Source of the DNA: Flavobacteriaceae bacterium Ap0902
GTDB taxonomy: Bacteria; Bacteroidota; Bacteroidia; Flavobacteriales; Weeksellaceae
Assembly (NCBI GenBank): GCA_009835005.1
Contig: WTFG01000003.1
Coordinates: forward strand, 205,893-269,892
Length of the DNA stretch: 64,000 bases
Reading direction: 5' to 3'
Each line of letters opens with the position of its first letter. Positions within the stretch are counted from its first letter, which is position 1. Under the pieces are notes generated by a model. The model did not search any database. It was given only the letters and a program-made list of their open reading frames with translations, and was not told the DNA's origin. The position numbers were made by a program, and so were the translations under genes. Positions 44,796 through 54,529 of the stretch are shown piece by piece.

Positions 44796-45542
44796 ATGAA
44801 AGATTTAGACGGACACGTAATTATAGTAACTGGAGGTGCCTCTGGTATAGGAGGGGCTGTATCCTCTGTTTTGGCAGAAAGAGGGGCGAAAATTATAGCA
44901 GTAGACATAAATGAAGAAGCAGGCAAAGAAATTGAAAATTCTTTTCCAGGACAAGTTTTATTTATGAAAGGTGATGTTTCCAAAGAAAACACAGCCAAAG
45001 AGGCTGTAAATTTGGCTGTTTCTAAATTTGATAAATTAACGGGCGTTGTGAATAATGCCCATGCGTCTCGTCAAAAACCATTATTAGAACAAACTCCAGA
45101 GGATTGGGAGTTATCTTTTGGCACAGGATTCAATGCTACCCTTTATTTTATGAAAGCAGCATATCCAGAATTAAAGAAAACCAAAGGTGCCATTGTAAAT
45201 TATGGATCTGGCGCAGCATTAGATGGTCAACCAAATCAAGCGAGTTATGCAGCCGCCAAAGAAGCGATTCGTGGATTAAGCCGAGTGGCAGCCAATGAAT
45301 GGGCACATGACGGTATTAGAGTTAATGTGATTTGCCCGCTAGCCCATACTGGAGGCGTAGATTCGTGGCAAAAAGAACATCCAAAACAATATGAACAGGT
45401 GGTGAGAGAGATTCCATTGCAACGTTTTGGGGATCCTAAAAAAGACATTGCCCCTATTGTAGCATTTCTTCTGAAAGAAGATAGCCAATATATGACTGGG
45501 CAAACTGTGATGGCAGATGGCGGTTCTAAGAAATTAAGATAA
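44796..45542 (+). CDS. SDR family NAD(P)-dependent oxidoreductase
   Basis: A 248-residue classical short-chain dehydrogenase. The cofactor motif TGGASGIG is at 11-18. Asp after the second strand (VDINEE) suggests NAD+ preference. NNAHASRQ replaces the usual NNAG; the variation is modest. The catalytic SYAAAK contains Tyr and Lys. The C-terminal segment TGQTVMADGG is standard. Substrate is not predictable. No neighbouring pathway genes identify a role. Confidence 0.92.
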   Translation: MKDLDGHVIIVTGGASGIGGAVSSVLAERGAKIIAVDINEEAGKEIENSFPGQVLFMKGDVSKENTAKEAVNLAVSKFDKLTGVVNNAHASRQKPLLEQTPEDWELSFGTGFNATLYFMKAAYPELKKTKGAIVNYGSGAALDGQPNQASYAAAKEAIRGLSRVAANEWAHDGIRVNVICPLAHTGGVDSWQKEHPKQYEQVVREIPLQRFGDPKKDIAPIVAFLLKEDSQYMTGQTVMADGGSKKLR

Positions 45543-45664
45543 TTTTTTATAACTTATTATAATATTTGAGTATTATCATCCATTCCTGCAGATATTTAGC
45601 GAATTTGGATGGGGATACATTCTATCTTGAGATGAACTCTTGTATCTTGCATAAAATTCAAACT

Positions 45665-45892
45665 ATGAAAATTAATTTATTATCCATAGAAACGCAAGGA
45701 CCAGACAAAAGAGTTATTGCGCAATTTATCCAAGACATTGCTGTGGGAGTCAATGATTCACTAGCAAGAGAATTTACGGAAATATTATTAGAAGGTGATG
45801 CTATTGAAATAGAAATAAATAATAACAATACAGCTTCTGCTCTTAGAGGTTTAAGAAAATTAAATATTGATTATGAAATTATAGAAGATTAA
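45665..45892 (+). CDS. Small protein resembling the L7/L12 C-terminal fold
   Basis: Starts at ATG 45665 (MKINLLSIETQGPDKR) after discarding a long unlikely in-frame upstream part; 75 residues. The pattern strand - helix - helix - strand, with SLAREFTEILLEGDAIEIEI ... TASALRGLRKLNIDYEIIE, looks like the ribosomal L7/L12 C-terminal domain (helix 'KEAKELV' and terminal 'GAKVEL'). It is not L7/L12 itself. Role unknown; it may be the first gene of a small unit with the PH-domain gene (55 bases apart). Confidence 0.6.
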   Translation: MKINLLSIETQGPDKRVIAQFIQDIAVGVNDSLAREFTEILLEGDAIEIEINNNNTASALRGLRKLNIDYEIIED

Positions 45893-45946
45893 ATTAAGCC
45901 TAATCAATTTCTATTAAAAATATTACCTAAATATAAACACCTCATT

Positions 45947-46324
45947 ATGAAAATATTAAATCAAGTTTTAGGAAATGCTAGTGAAGTCTCTATTGAAAAA
46001 CTTACACAAAAATATCACAAGATATTAATCTCCTCAGAAAATATTGAGCTAGGTTTTCAATTATTTAGAGATGTATTTATGTTTACCAACAAGAGACTTA
46101 TCTTGGTGGATGTTCAAGGTTTAACAGGCAAAAAGAATGAATATTTATCTCTACCGTATAAAAGTATCTCTAGATTTTCTCTAGAAACTGCTGGTACTTT
46201 TGATTTGGATGCAGAATTAAAAATTTGGATTTCTGGAGAAAACGCCCCCACGATTAGTAAAAAGTTTAATAAAAGCATTGATATCTATGAGGTTCAAAAA
46301 TTCTTAGCAGATAAGGTGATGTAA
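45947..46324 (+). CDS. Bacterial PH domain protein (bPH_1)
   Basis: A 125-residue cytosolic protein matching bPH_1 (PF08000). It has the segment ENIELGFQLFRDVFMFTNKRLILVDVQGLTGKKNEYLSLPYKSISRFSLETAGTFDLDAELKIWISG, then a closing helix. The family is common in bacteria and of unknown cellular role; some are stress induced. It is 117 bases upstream of the P-type ATPase gene. Confidence 0.88.
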   Translation: MKILNQVLGNASEVSIEKLTQKYHKILISSENIELGFQLFRDVFMFTNKRLILVDVQGLTGKKNEYLSLPYKSISRFSLETAGTFDLDAELKIWISGENAPTISKKFNKSIDIYEVQKFLADKVM

Positions 46325-46444
46325 AATCATATTAATAAAAGAGGTAATACAAAATAGAATATGAAATTCCTTTTTTAAATTAGGGTAAGATTATTGCTGA
46401 TAATGGACATCTAAGCTATATACTGAATATTTTTAAATTGTTTG

Positions 46445-49021
46445 ATGAAACCTTATCTATCCACCATTCAAGAAATTAAAGATTCTTATGAAACCTCTGA
46501 AAAGGGTCTTTCTTCTTCTACTGCGAAAAGAAGATTAGATAAAAATGGTAAAAATGAATTGGTAGAAAAGAAAAGAAAATCTCTATGGATGATTTTTCTG
46601 GATCAATTCAAGGATTTAATGATTGTAATTCTTTTAGCCGCAGCCATCATTTCTACCTTGGTTGGTGACATGAAGGATTCTATCGTCATTCTACTAATTG
46701 TAATTTTGAATGCGATTATTGGGTTTATCCAAGAATATAGGGCAGAAAATGCGATGGAAGCATTGAAAAAAATGTCCTCATCTAATTCTAAAGTTAAACG
46801 GGATGGTAACACAATAGAAGTCCCAGCAACAGACCTGGTGAGAGGTGATGTGGTTCTGTTAGAGGCTGGAAATATTGTTCCTGCCGATATTCGGCTCATG
46901 GAAGTTCATTCTTTAAAAGTTGAAGAGTCTTCTCTAACTGGTGAGTCTACGAGTGTGGATAAAAGTAGTGAAGTATTAGAAAATGATGATTTAGCTATTG
47001 GTGATAGAACCAATATGGCTTATAAGAGTACCATTGTTTCTAATGGGCGGGCGGAAGGAATCGTTGTGGGCACTGGAATGGAAACAGAGATTGGACGCAT
47101 AGCACGACTCTTACAAGAAGACCAAAGTAAAACGCCTCTTCAACAACGATTAACAGATTTAAGTAAAAAACTATCTTTTATAGTTATTGGCATCTGTATT
47201 GTGATGTTTCTGGTGGGCTATCTGCGTGGAGAGGATCCTATGAACATGTTACTCACAGCTATTTCCTTAGCTGTAGCTGCTATCCCAGAAACGCTTCCTG
47301 CCTTTATAACGATAGCACTAGCCCTAGGCGCCAAAAGAATGGTCACTAAAAATGCGCTAATTCGCAAGTTACCTTCTGTAGAAACTTTGGGTTCTGTGAA
47401 TTTTATTTGCACTGATAAAACAGGTACAATCACTCAAAATAAAATGACTGTTACAGATACTTGGCTGTCTTCTGAAACGGTGAGTTTTCAAGACTTCCAA
47501 AAGGATGAATTATTGCTCCTGTCTATGTCTTTAAATAATGATGTCACACAGGATGAATCTAATGAGCTACAAGGCGACCAAACAGAAGTGGCTATTGTAG
47601 AATTTTCAAATAATCATGCGTTGTATCAATCTGAATGGAATCAATTAAAAAGAGTGGAAGAAATTCCATTTGATTCTGAAAGAAAAAGAATGACTACAGT
47701 TTATAAAATAAATAATAAATATATAGTTATTACCAAAGGGGCTATAGAATCTATTCTTAAACATACCACTGTAGAAAATCAATCTCCTATTCTGGAAACC
47801 GTCAATAGCTATGCAGAGGAAGGAAAACGGGTACTATCGTATGCTTTTAAAACCCTCGATGAATTACCTCAAGAAATATCGCCAAAGTCTTTAGAGACGG
47901 ATTTAAACTTCATTGGCTTAGTGGCAATGATAGATCCACCCAGAGAAGAGGTAATTAAGGCCATAGAACAATGCCACACCGCTGGCATTACTCCTGTGAT
48001 GATAACTGGAGACCATCCTGTAACAGCTAAAGCCATAGCCCTGGAGACGGGAATTATATATAAAAAATCAGACAAAACGATTACAGGAACTGCTTTACAA
48101 AAATTAAGTGATGCGGAATTTGATAAGCAAGTAGAGGATATTAAAGTTTATGCGCGCGTATCCCCAGAACAAAAACTAAAAATTGTTAAAACACTTCAAA
48201 ACAAGGACAATTTTGTAGCCATGACAGGCGATGGGGTGAATGACGCTCCTGCACTGCGCCGTGCTAATATTGGCGTTGCCATGGGTATTACAGGGACAGA
48301 TGTGAGCAAAGAAGCAGCACAAATGATTTTATTAGATGATAATTTTTCCACTATTATCAATGCGGTTAAAGAAGGAAGAAGAATCTATGATAATATTAGG
48401 AAATTTATCAAATATACCCTGGCAAGCAATGTAGGCGAAATCTTAACGCTCTTTTTGGCCCCTCTATTGGGTATGCCTATTCCATTGACACCCATCCACA
48501 TCTTATGGATTAATCTTGTTACCGATGGATTCCCTGGACTGGCGTATGTAGCAGAACCAGCGGAAGAAGATATCCTGAAAAAACCACCGCGCAAAAGTGA
48601 TGAGAATATTTTTTCTAATGGTATGGGTTCCGCTATTATTTGGATAGGAATAGTCATGGGTTTTGTAGCATTAGCTACGCAGGCTGGTGCTTTATATTTG
48701 GAGAATGAGAAATGGCAAACCATGGTCTTTACAGTTTTATGTTTAAGCCAAATGGGGAATGCCATGGCTACCAGGAGTGAGGTGAAATCACTATTTCAAC
48801 AAGGTATTTTTGCAAATAAATTATTGATTGCAGCTGTTGCGCTAACCGTTACCCTACAAATGCTGGTGATATATGTTCCTTTTTTGCAAGATATTTTTAA
48901 CACCCAAGCACTCACATGGGAGGAACTTCTGATTTGTTTTGCAATCTCTAGTCTTGTATTCTGGTTTGTAGAAATAAGAAAATATTTAAAACGTAGAAAA
49001 TTAAATCATAAGCAATCCTAA
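46445..49021 (+). CDS. P2-type cation-transporting ATPase (Ca2+ type)
   Basis: Starts at ATG 46445 (a TTG precedes it), 858 residues. All P-type signatures are present: LTGES, the phosphorylated Asp324 in CTDKTGTIT, KGA nucleotide-binding loop and MTGDGVNDAPAL. Residues resembling both SERCA calcium sites are visible: PETLPA in helix 4 (Glu of site II), SNVGE in helix 5 (Asn and Glu of site I) and NLVTDG in helix 6 (Asn, Thr, Asp). This supports a Ca2+ pump in the inner membrane that exports Ca2+ from the cytosol. It has ten membrane helices. Confidence 0.93.
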   Translation: MKPYLSTIQEIKDSYETSEKGLSSSTAKRRLDKNGKNELVEKKRKSLWMIFLDQFKDLMIVILLAAAIISTLVGDMKDSIVILLIVILNAIIGFIQEYRAENAMEALKKMSSSNSKVKRDGNTIEVPATDLVRGDVVLLEAGNIVPADIRLMEVHSLKVEESSLTGESTSVDKSSEVLENDDLAIGDRTNMAYKSTIVSNGRAEGIVVGTGMETEIGRIARLLQEDQSKTPLQQRLTDLSKKLSFIVIGICIVMFLVGYLRGEDPMNMLLTAISLAVAAIPETLPAFITIALALGAKRMVTKNALIRKLPSVETLGSVNFICTDKTGTITQNKMTVTDTWLSSETVSFQDFQKDELLLLSMSLNNDVTQDESNELQGDQTEVAIVEFSNNHALYQSEWNQLKRVEEIPFDSERKRMTTVYKINNKYIVITKGAIESILKHTTVENQSPILETVNSYAEEGKRVLSYAFKTLDELPQEISPKSLETDLNFIGLVAMIDPPREEVIKAIEQCHTAGITPVMITGDHPVTAKAIALETGIIYKKSDKTITGTALQKLSDAEFDKQVEDIKVYARVSPEQKLKIVKTLQNKDNFVAMTGDGVNDAPALRRANIGVAMGITGTDVSKEAAQMILLDDNFSTIINAVKEGRRIYDNIRKFIKYTLASNVGEILTLFLAPLLGMPIPLTPIHILWINLVTDGFPGLAYVAEPAEEDILKKPPRKSDENIFSNGMGSAIIWIGIVMGFVALATQAGALYLENEKWQTMVFTVLCLSQMGNAMATRSEVKSLFQQGIFANKLLIAAVALTVTLQMLVIYVPFLQDIFNTQALTWEELLICFAISSLVFWFVEIRKYLKRRKLNHKQS

Positions 49022-49150
49022 CGCTATGGATGAAAATGCAATAGTCATTGAAAATCAAGAATTTATTAAAATAAATAACTTAACTTTCAGCAATTACAAG
49101 GTCTATTAATTCAATATGATTTAGACATTTATTGATTAGCATGCAAAACA

Positions 49151-49186
49151 AAATCACTTAATGTCCAGCATGTCATCAAGTGATTT
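49151..49186. terminator. Hairpin between convergent ATPase and FKBP-like genes
   Basis: AAATCACTT (49151-49159) and AAGTGATTT (49178-49186) make a nine-base stem with an 18-base loop. Flanks are AT-rich on both sides, but no long T-run follows. Possibly a shared terminator. Confidence 0.5.
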
Positions 49187-49217
49187 GTATTGCAATAGTC
49201 GCATATAGCATTGGTTT

Positions 49218-49940
49218 CTATCTATCCTCTACCTTATACAATTCAAAATTGATAATTACAGATTGATCTGGTCTCAAACCAAAGGCATTTCTTTCTCTAC
49301 CAAATGCTAATCTAGATGGAATAATCACTAAACCTTGAAAATCTACAAAAGGTTGGGCATCTGCTTCTTTATTAGAAGCATTAAAAAGCCTGATCCCTTC
49401 CTGAAATCCCTCTATTTCATACCAAGATCTTTCCACATTATTTTCTATTTCTGCTTCTGATAGTGGTTTATAGTAAAAATTGGGGTCCCAACTTGGATAC
49501 CCAGTTGCGTTAATGGTAGAGGAAAATCTGGCTGGTGGTGAGTAAAATGTTGAGTCCCGTGCCTCATTCGTTCTACCCATAAAGGTAAACATATCATATT
49601 GAAGCAATATCTTTTCTGTATTCACATCCACCACTCTTCTGCCATTGGCGCTATGATCTGGTCTTTTTACTGTCCAAAAACCAATGGGGTTATAAGTAGC
49701 AAGATCTCTTAAAGGTACTTCTTCATCATCTGATACGTCTGTATCAGAAAAACGGGTTAATTTACCTTGTTCATTGAGGTAATAATCATTTAGGATTAAT
49801 TCCATCACTTCATCATCTACCGTGTTTCTAACATCTTGCGGCAATAATTCCTCTGTTAGAGGTGCATCATCATCTTCGCTACATCCAATGAATACCATTG
49901 TCACCATAAGTAACATTAAAACTGTTCTATACATCTTCAT
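49218..49940 (-). CDS. FKBP-like lipoprotein
   Basis: The start is ATG 49940 (MKMYRTVLMLLMVTMVFIGC), with lipobox Cys20, giving 240 residues. The C-terminal part (about 175-240) looks like the end of an FKBP-type peptidyl-prolyl isomerase: SWYEIEGFQEGIRLF, FQGLVIIPSRLAFGRERNAFGL and SVIINFELYKVED. The first half is different, with an acidic stretch and a long insert (YNPIGFWTVKRPDHS). The two aromatic pocket positions I could check are not clearly preserved. It could be an isomerase-like chaperone of the envelope, related to the GldI type, or a binding protein only. Confidence 0.65.
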   Translation of the reverse strand: MKMYRTVLMLLMVTMVFIGCSEDDDAPLTEELLPQDVRNTVDDEVMELILNDYYLNEQGKLTRFSDTDVSDDEEVPLRDLATYNPIGFWTVKRPDHSANGRRVVDVNTEKILLQYDMFTFMGRTNEARDSTFYSPPARFSSTINATGYPSWDPNFYYKPLSEAEIENNVERSWYEIEGFQEGIRLFNASNKEADAQPFVDFQGLVIIPSRLAFGRERNAFGLRPDQSVIINFELYKVEDR

Positions 49941-50008
49941 AAAAAACTTTATAAGTCGCAATTTACTAATATTCTTTTAACTATACTTGTCTATTTGCGT
50001 TTTGTGTG

Positions 50009-51724
50009 TTAAAGTTCTACCGCAGAATCATCTCCTCTAGGGTCTGCTCCGCCCTCTAGCGAGCCATCCTCGATGACACGAATCGCATCCATTTTCCCAA
50101 GAATTCTGTTATTTTTTTCTTGAATATTGTACCCTTTATCTTTTAGAACTTGAATTACAGATGGATCAAATCCTCTAGGCTCAAGGGTGACCTCATCTGG
50201 CAACCATTGATGATGAAAACGCGGAGCAGAAACAGCTTGTTGCATGTTCATATTAAAAATAGTCTGATTCAAAATCGTTTGGAGCACCGTGGTAATAATG
50301 GTAGAGCCACCAGGCGTGCCTAACACCATATGTAATTTATCATCTTTAGAAACAATGGTAGGAGTCATAGAACTTAGCATTCTTTTCTCTGGCTCTATCT
50401 TATTGGCCTCTCCTCCTACCAGTCCAAACATATTGGGCACACCTGGTTTGGCACTAAAATCATCCATTTCATTGTTAAAGAAATAACCTAACTCATTATC
50501 GTATAATTTACTACCATAAGCACCATTAATTGTAGTAGTCACAGACACAGCGTTACCATCTGTATCTACTATAGAATAATGTGTCGTTTCATTGCTTTCT
50601 GTCCATTCAATATCTCCTGGTGCAATATCAGATGATGAAGTGGCTTTATCCCAATTAAAATCTTCCATTCTTTGTTTCAAATAAGACTTGTCCATTAATT
50701 GAACCAAAGGAACATTTACAAAATCTGGATCTCCCAGAAATTTAGAGCGGTCTGCGTAGGCTCTACGCTCAACCTCTGTAATTAACTGAATATAATTAGC
50801 ACTATTATGCTGCATTTCGTTTAATGGATAATTTTCTAAAGTTTTTAAAATTTGACCTAAAACTATACCACCACTACTTGGCGGACCCATGGTTGTAATC
50901 TCATAATCATGAAATTTAAATTGAATAGGATTTCTCCATATAGGATTATAATCTAATAAATCTTCTTCGGTAATGATACCACCATTTTCTTGAATAAATA
51001 CGACTGTTTTCTTTGCGATTTTTCCTTTATAAAATCCATCTCTACCCTTATCTCTAATTTGTTCTAAAGTCTTTGCTAAATTTGGCTGTACGATGACATC
51101 TCCTTCTTTCCACGCTTTGTCAAAATAAATCTTTCTATTCTTATTTACCTTTTGAAATAAATATCTAGAGCCGTTCAACATCTCTGCTTGTTTTTCTGTC
51201 ACCACAAAACCATTCTTGGCTAAATCAATGGCTGGCTGCATTACCTCTTTCCAACTTAACTTACCCAATTTTTGATGCGCCTCATACATTCCAGCCACAG
51301 TTCCTGGTACGCCAACAGCCAAAGCACCATCCATGCTCAAGCGTGGAATTAACTCTCCATTTTTATCTTGATACATTTTTTCGTGCGCAGCTTTCGGTGC
51401 TTTTTCTCTATAATCTAAAGTCCCAGTGGTCCCATCTTTTAAGCGATAAACCATAAAACCACCACCCCCAATGTTACCAGCAAATGGAAAACATACAGCC
51501 AATGCTGCATCTGTAGCTACCATCGCATCAAAAGCATTTCCACCTCTGCGCATGATTTCAACGCCTATCTTAGACGCCTCTTCTCTCGCAGAAACCACCA
51601 TGGCATGGCGATTAGTCTCTACGCTATTAGTATCTGGTAAACTTGTTTGATTAGAATTTTGTGTCTGCTGCGTAGGCACACAAGCCATCAGCCACACCAA
51701 CGATAGAATTACAATATTTTTCAT
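50009..51724 (-). CDS. ggt: Gamma-glutamyltransferase, lipoprotein precursor
   Basis: A 571-residue Ntn hydrolase that transfers or hydrolyses the gamma-glutamyl group of glutathione and related peptides. A lipobox near residue 15 (VWLMAC) suggests membrane anchoring. The autoprocessing site is before Thr380 (SNETTHYSIVD), the nucleophile of the small subunit. The glycine loop LGTPGGSTIITTVLQ and SSGGIVLGQ, which bind the gamma-glutamyl group, are intact, as is FNNEMDDFSAKPGVPN in the lid loop. Length is typical. The C-terminus is complete. Confidence 0.95.
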   Translation of the reverse strand: MKNIVILSLVWLMACVPTQQTQNSNQTSLPDTNSVETNRHAMVVSAREEASKIGVEIMRRGGNAFDAMVATDAALAVCFPFAGNIGGGGFMVYRLKDGTTGTLDYREKAPKAAHEKMYQDKNGELIPRLSMDGALAVGVPGTVAGMYEAHQKLGKLSWKEVMQPAIDLAKNGFVVTEKQAEMLNGSRYLFQKVNKNRKIYFDKAWKEGDVIVQPNLAKTLEQIRDKGRDGFYKGKIAKKTVVFIQENGGIITEEDLLDYNPIWRNPIQFKFHDYEITTMGPPSSGGIVLGQILKTLENYPLNEMQHNSANYIQLITEVERRAYADRSKFLGDPDFVNVPLVQLMDKSYLKQRMEDFNWDKATSSSDIAPGDIEWTESNETTHYSIVDTDGNAVSVTTTINGAYGSKLYDNELGYFFNNEMDDFSAKPGVPNMFGLVGGEANKIEPEKRMLSSMTPTIVSKDDKLHMVLGTPGGSTIITTVLQTILNQTIFNMNMQQAVSAPRFHHQWLPDEVTLEPRGFDPSVIQVLKDKGYNIQEKNNRILGKMDAIRVIEDGSLEGGADPRGDDSAVEL

Positions 51725-51845
51725 AAAGTAAAGATAGATAAGTGGTTTGAATTATAGAAAATTATTCTATGGATTAAATAAAACATCAGATGAGTTATAA
51801 TATTAGATATCACTATTTTAAAACTTCAGTTTTACTAATATAAAT

Positions 51846-51880
51846 AAAGGAAGCTTCTATTTTATTAGAAGCTTCCTTTA
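51846..51880 (-). terminator. Terminator of the GEVED/T9SS gene
   Basis: AAAGGAAGCTTCTA (51846-51859) and TAGAAGCTTCCTTT (51866-51879) are perfect inverted copies with a six-base loop. On the minus strand an ATTTA tract follows. It lies about 22 bases beyond the stop of the T9SS gene. Confidence 0.75.
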
Positions 51881-51901
51881 CAAATCTAATTTTATATAAA
51901 G

Positions 51902-53995
51902 TTATTTCTTCAATATTTTATAGGATTTAGTTTTGCCATCAATTGTAACTTGCATTATATAATTACCATATTTCAATCCAGACAAATTAATTACAGGATT
52001 CGATGTGTTAACATTTGTTTCCCTTACTTTTTGTCCTAACATATTATAGAAAACAACAGATTGAATATTTGACTCTGCATTCAAATATAAATTACCAGAA
52101 GTTGGATTTGGATAGTAAGAGAAATTTTTCTGATCTACATCTATTACATCCATCGTATTTAAAGTAACATTGATGCTGTAGTCTTCTACTTGCCCATAGT
52201 TTGAACCGGGGTTACATGAATCAATCGCATAATCCACTTCAGAACTTGTATATCTTTTCACCACTCTCATTCTTGTCAAGCCTTCTTGTACACCATTAGG
52301 AACCAATATATCGCCAGTTACTTGTTGTATATCTGCGTTGGTTCCATTCATGATTCCGATGTTATATCTTTCTCCTTCGTTATCCATATATCCATCTTGA
52401 TTCCAATCAATAAATACTGTTATACTATTGAAGTACCCATCTGTATTACCCTCTACAGTAATCGGATAGGATTGACCTTCTGTCACCTCCCCAATAATGC
52501 TTGTGAAATCTTCATGAGTGGGAGAATCATTAAGTGCTGATGAACTTTCATTTTCTATTCCCGCACCTTCCATTCTAACTAGAGAAATCGGCTCTACAGC
52601 TAAATTAAAGTCAATTGGACCACAATACGGAGCCGGGAAAGGCGCATTATCACCCGTAGCTGTTACATCTATTGTATAATCTTCTGCTTGACCCCAGGTT
52701 AAATCTGTGCATCCATCTGCCGCATACGCTGTCCCTAACAATTTTATAATACGCATTCTTGTTTGTCCGTGGGCTACGCCAGGCGGTACAGTAATCACAT
52801 TAGATGCCTGAATACCATCCATTCCCGTGGAATTATAAATACTACCCACTTCATAGCGCTCATCTTCACTATTGAATATCTCATCCTGATTCCAATCTAT
52901 AAAAACTGTAAAAGTTGCAGGATGCTCTCCATTTGTATTACCTTCTAAATTAATAGTATAAGTCTCGTTTTCTGTCATATAACCTGTGATAGTGACATAA
53001 TCCTCATGCGCAATAGCATCATCTAGATTATTACTACTTCTATTACTTATAGACGCAACCTCTACCAGTGTAATAGGTTCTGCAACAATAGCATCTATCT
53101 CACAATAAGGTGTTGGAAAATCATCATTACTTGTAATTTCTCCATATACCATGAATGGAAAACCTTGTTGCGTATCTGTTCCACTATCTTGTGTAGGAAC
53201 CCAAAATGATTCGCCCTCTATTGTTTGAAACTGCATAGCATTTCCTGTCGTAGGTTCACCTAAAATAGCGATAGGCGGAACCCAAGGTCCAGAAGAACTT
53301 GATCCATCAAATGTAAATTGCAACCAATAGGTTCCTGCATTTAAATCTAAGCCAGGGGTTAAGGCTTGCACCCGTTGAATTTTTCTAGTGGTATCATCTT
53401 GTGCTTCTTCTGTAACCCTATTTGCCTGAGCATAAGACACCTCACCAATAATATTGGTAGTTAAATCACCCCAGATTACATTTGCCGTACCACTGCTTGG
53501 ATCTCCATCCCATACCTGTAAATATACAGCCGTAACAGAAGGGATTTCAGCACCTGTCTGATAAGCAAAAAAATCAATGGAAGATACAGAAACATCCACA
53601 TTTAGTATTAAATCATCTGCCAAACTAGTGTTATAAACCAAAGACGCTTGGGATCCAATCGTATTCATACCCAAGGAAATTGTTTCTAGCATATTTTTAT
53701 TTGGATTGCCTTGAACATTCCAATAAGGACCATTATAATACACTAAACCATTAGAATTATCTGCATAAAACCTTCCAGTAAAAGGCATCTTTGAATTGCG
53801 TATTCCTTGCCAATTAGTAGTTTGTTTTACATCCTCTGTAATAGCTATACCTGAATTCTGCGAATATGCTACAGGTAATTTTACATCATCTGAATAAACG
53901 GTGGATTTTCCGTTAGAATTAACATCTGGATTATTATTTTGAGAATAACCAATAAAACAAAATAATAACATAAATAAGAATAGAGATTTTTTCAT
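51902..53995 (-). CDS. T9SS type A sorting domain protein with two GEVED domains
   Basis: A 697-residue secreted protein. The signal peptide is residues 1-18 (GYSQ). The N-terminal third is a beta-sandwich of unknown family. Two GEVED-type repeats follow (about 330-440 and 485-600), each with the calcium-binding-like FIDWNQDxxxNxEDERY motif and an MRIxK...WGQAEDYTIDV end. The last about 75 residues are a T9SS type A sorting tail (SYYPNPTSGNLYLN ... GLKYGNYIMQVTIDGKT ... KILKK). It should be translocated by the GldKLMN machinery and released or anchored at the surface. Confidence 0.92.
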   Translation of the reverse strand: MKKSLFLFMLLFCFIGYSQNNNPDVNSNGKSTVYSDDVKLPVAYSQNSGIAITEDVKQTTNWQGIRNSKMPFTGRFYADNSNGLVYYNGPYWNVQGNPNKNMLETISLGMNTIGSQASLVYNTSLADDLILNVDVSVSSIDFFAYQTGAEIPSVTAVYLQVWDGDPSSGTANVIWGDLTTNIIGEVSYAQANRVTEEAQDDTTRKIQRVQALTPGLDLNAGTYWLQFTFDGSSSSGPWVPPIAILGEPTTGNAMQFQTIEGESFWVPTQDSGTDTQQGFPFMVYGEITSNDDFPTPYCEIDAIVAEPITLVEVASISNRSSNNLDDAIAHEDYVTITGYMTENETYTINLEGNTNGEHPATFTVFIDWNQDEIFNSEDERYEVGSIYNSTGMDGIQASNVITVPPGVAHGQTRMRIIKLLGTAYAADGCTDLTWGQAEDYTIDVTATGDNAPFPAPYCGPIDFNLAVEPISLVRMEGAGIENESSSALNDSPTHEDFTSIIGEVTEGQSYPITVEGNTDGYFNSITVFIDWNQDGYMDNEGERYNIGIMNGTNADIQQVTGDILVPNGVQEGLTRMRVVKRYTSSEVDYAIDSCNPGSNYGQVEDYSINVTLNTMDVIDVDQKNFSYYPNPTSGNLYLNAESNIQSVVFYNMLGQKVRETNVNTSNPVINLSGLKYGNYIMQVTIDGKTKSYKILKK

Positions 53996-54426
53996 AATAA
54001 CATTATTTATCTAATTAACCCATTAAAGTTATAAATAAATTTAAAATTTATTACAATAAAATGAATATAAATTAAGTATGTCATCAGATAATTCAATTAC
54101 CCATCAATCACGATACCATTCATCTCAAACGATGGTTAATAAATTAGTGATTGTTCGGCAAACAATTTATAAATGGAATAATCGAATGTTATGAACAGGC
54201 GTTAATTTGTTTAAAATAAGAGGTTTAATAGATTATAAATTTGAGCTAAAATCTATAATTTATTATAATTAAGAGAGCGTAATTCAAAGCATTTGATTGA
54301 ATAGAACAATGAGATGACAGTGAAATGAAGAAAACTTTTGGTGCATAAAAAATAGGTGAGTTTTACAAATGTTGCACAAATCAAAAATGAAAACTCTAAT
54401 AATCAATCATTTAACTTCTATATTGT
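53996..54426. other. Intergenic region before tRNA-Leu
   Basis: About 430 AT-rich bases between the T9SS gene start and the 3' end of the tRNA. I see no credible gene, no strong hairpin and no repeat. The segment 54061-54180 has slightly higher complexity but no clear reading frame. The promoter of the T9SS gene must lie at its left end. Confidence 0.5.
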
Positions 54427-54509
54427 GCTCACGGCGGGATTCGAACCCGCACGTCCTTTCGAACACCACCCCCTCAAGATGGCAAGTCTACCAGTTTCTC
54501 CACGTGAGC
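54427..54509 (-). tRNA. tRNA-Leu (anticodon GAG)
   Basis: Minus-strand cloverleaf of 83 bases: acceptor stem GCTCACG/CGTGAGC, D-loop GGTAGAC, anticodon stem CCATC/GGTGG around TTGAGGG (anticodon GAG, reads CUC/CUU). A long class II variable arm (TGTTCGAAAGGACGT region) and the T-arm GCGGGTTCGAATCCCGC follow. The long variable arm and the sequence fit leucine. CCA is not encoded (A follows the acceptor stem). The small ORFs that overlap it are not genes. Confidence 0.95.
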
Positions 54510-54521
54510 GAAACAAGATCG

Positions 54522-54529
54522 CAAAGGTA
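54522..54529 (-). promoter_or_regulatory. Possible -7 element for tRNA-Leu
   Basis: TACCTTTG on the minus strand, 12 bases before the first tRNA base, matches TANNTTTG. No TTG sits at the standard distance upstream, so support is partial. Confidence 0.4.
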
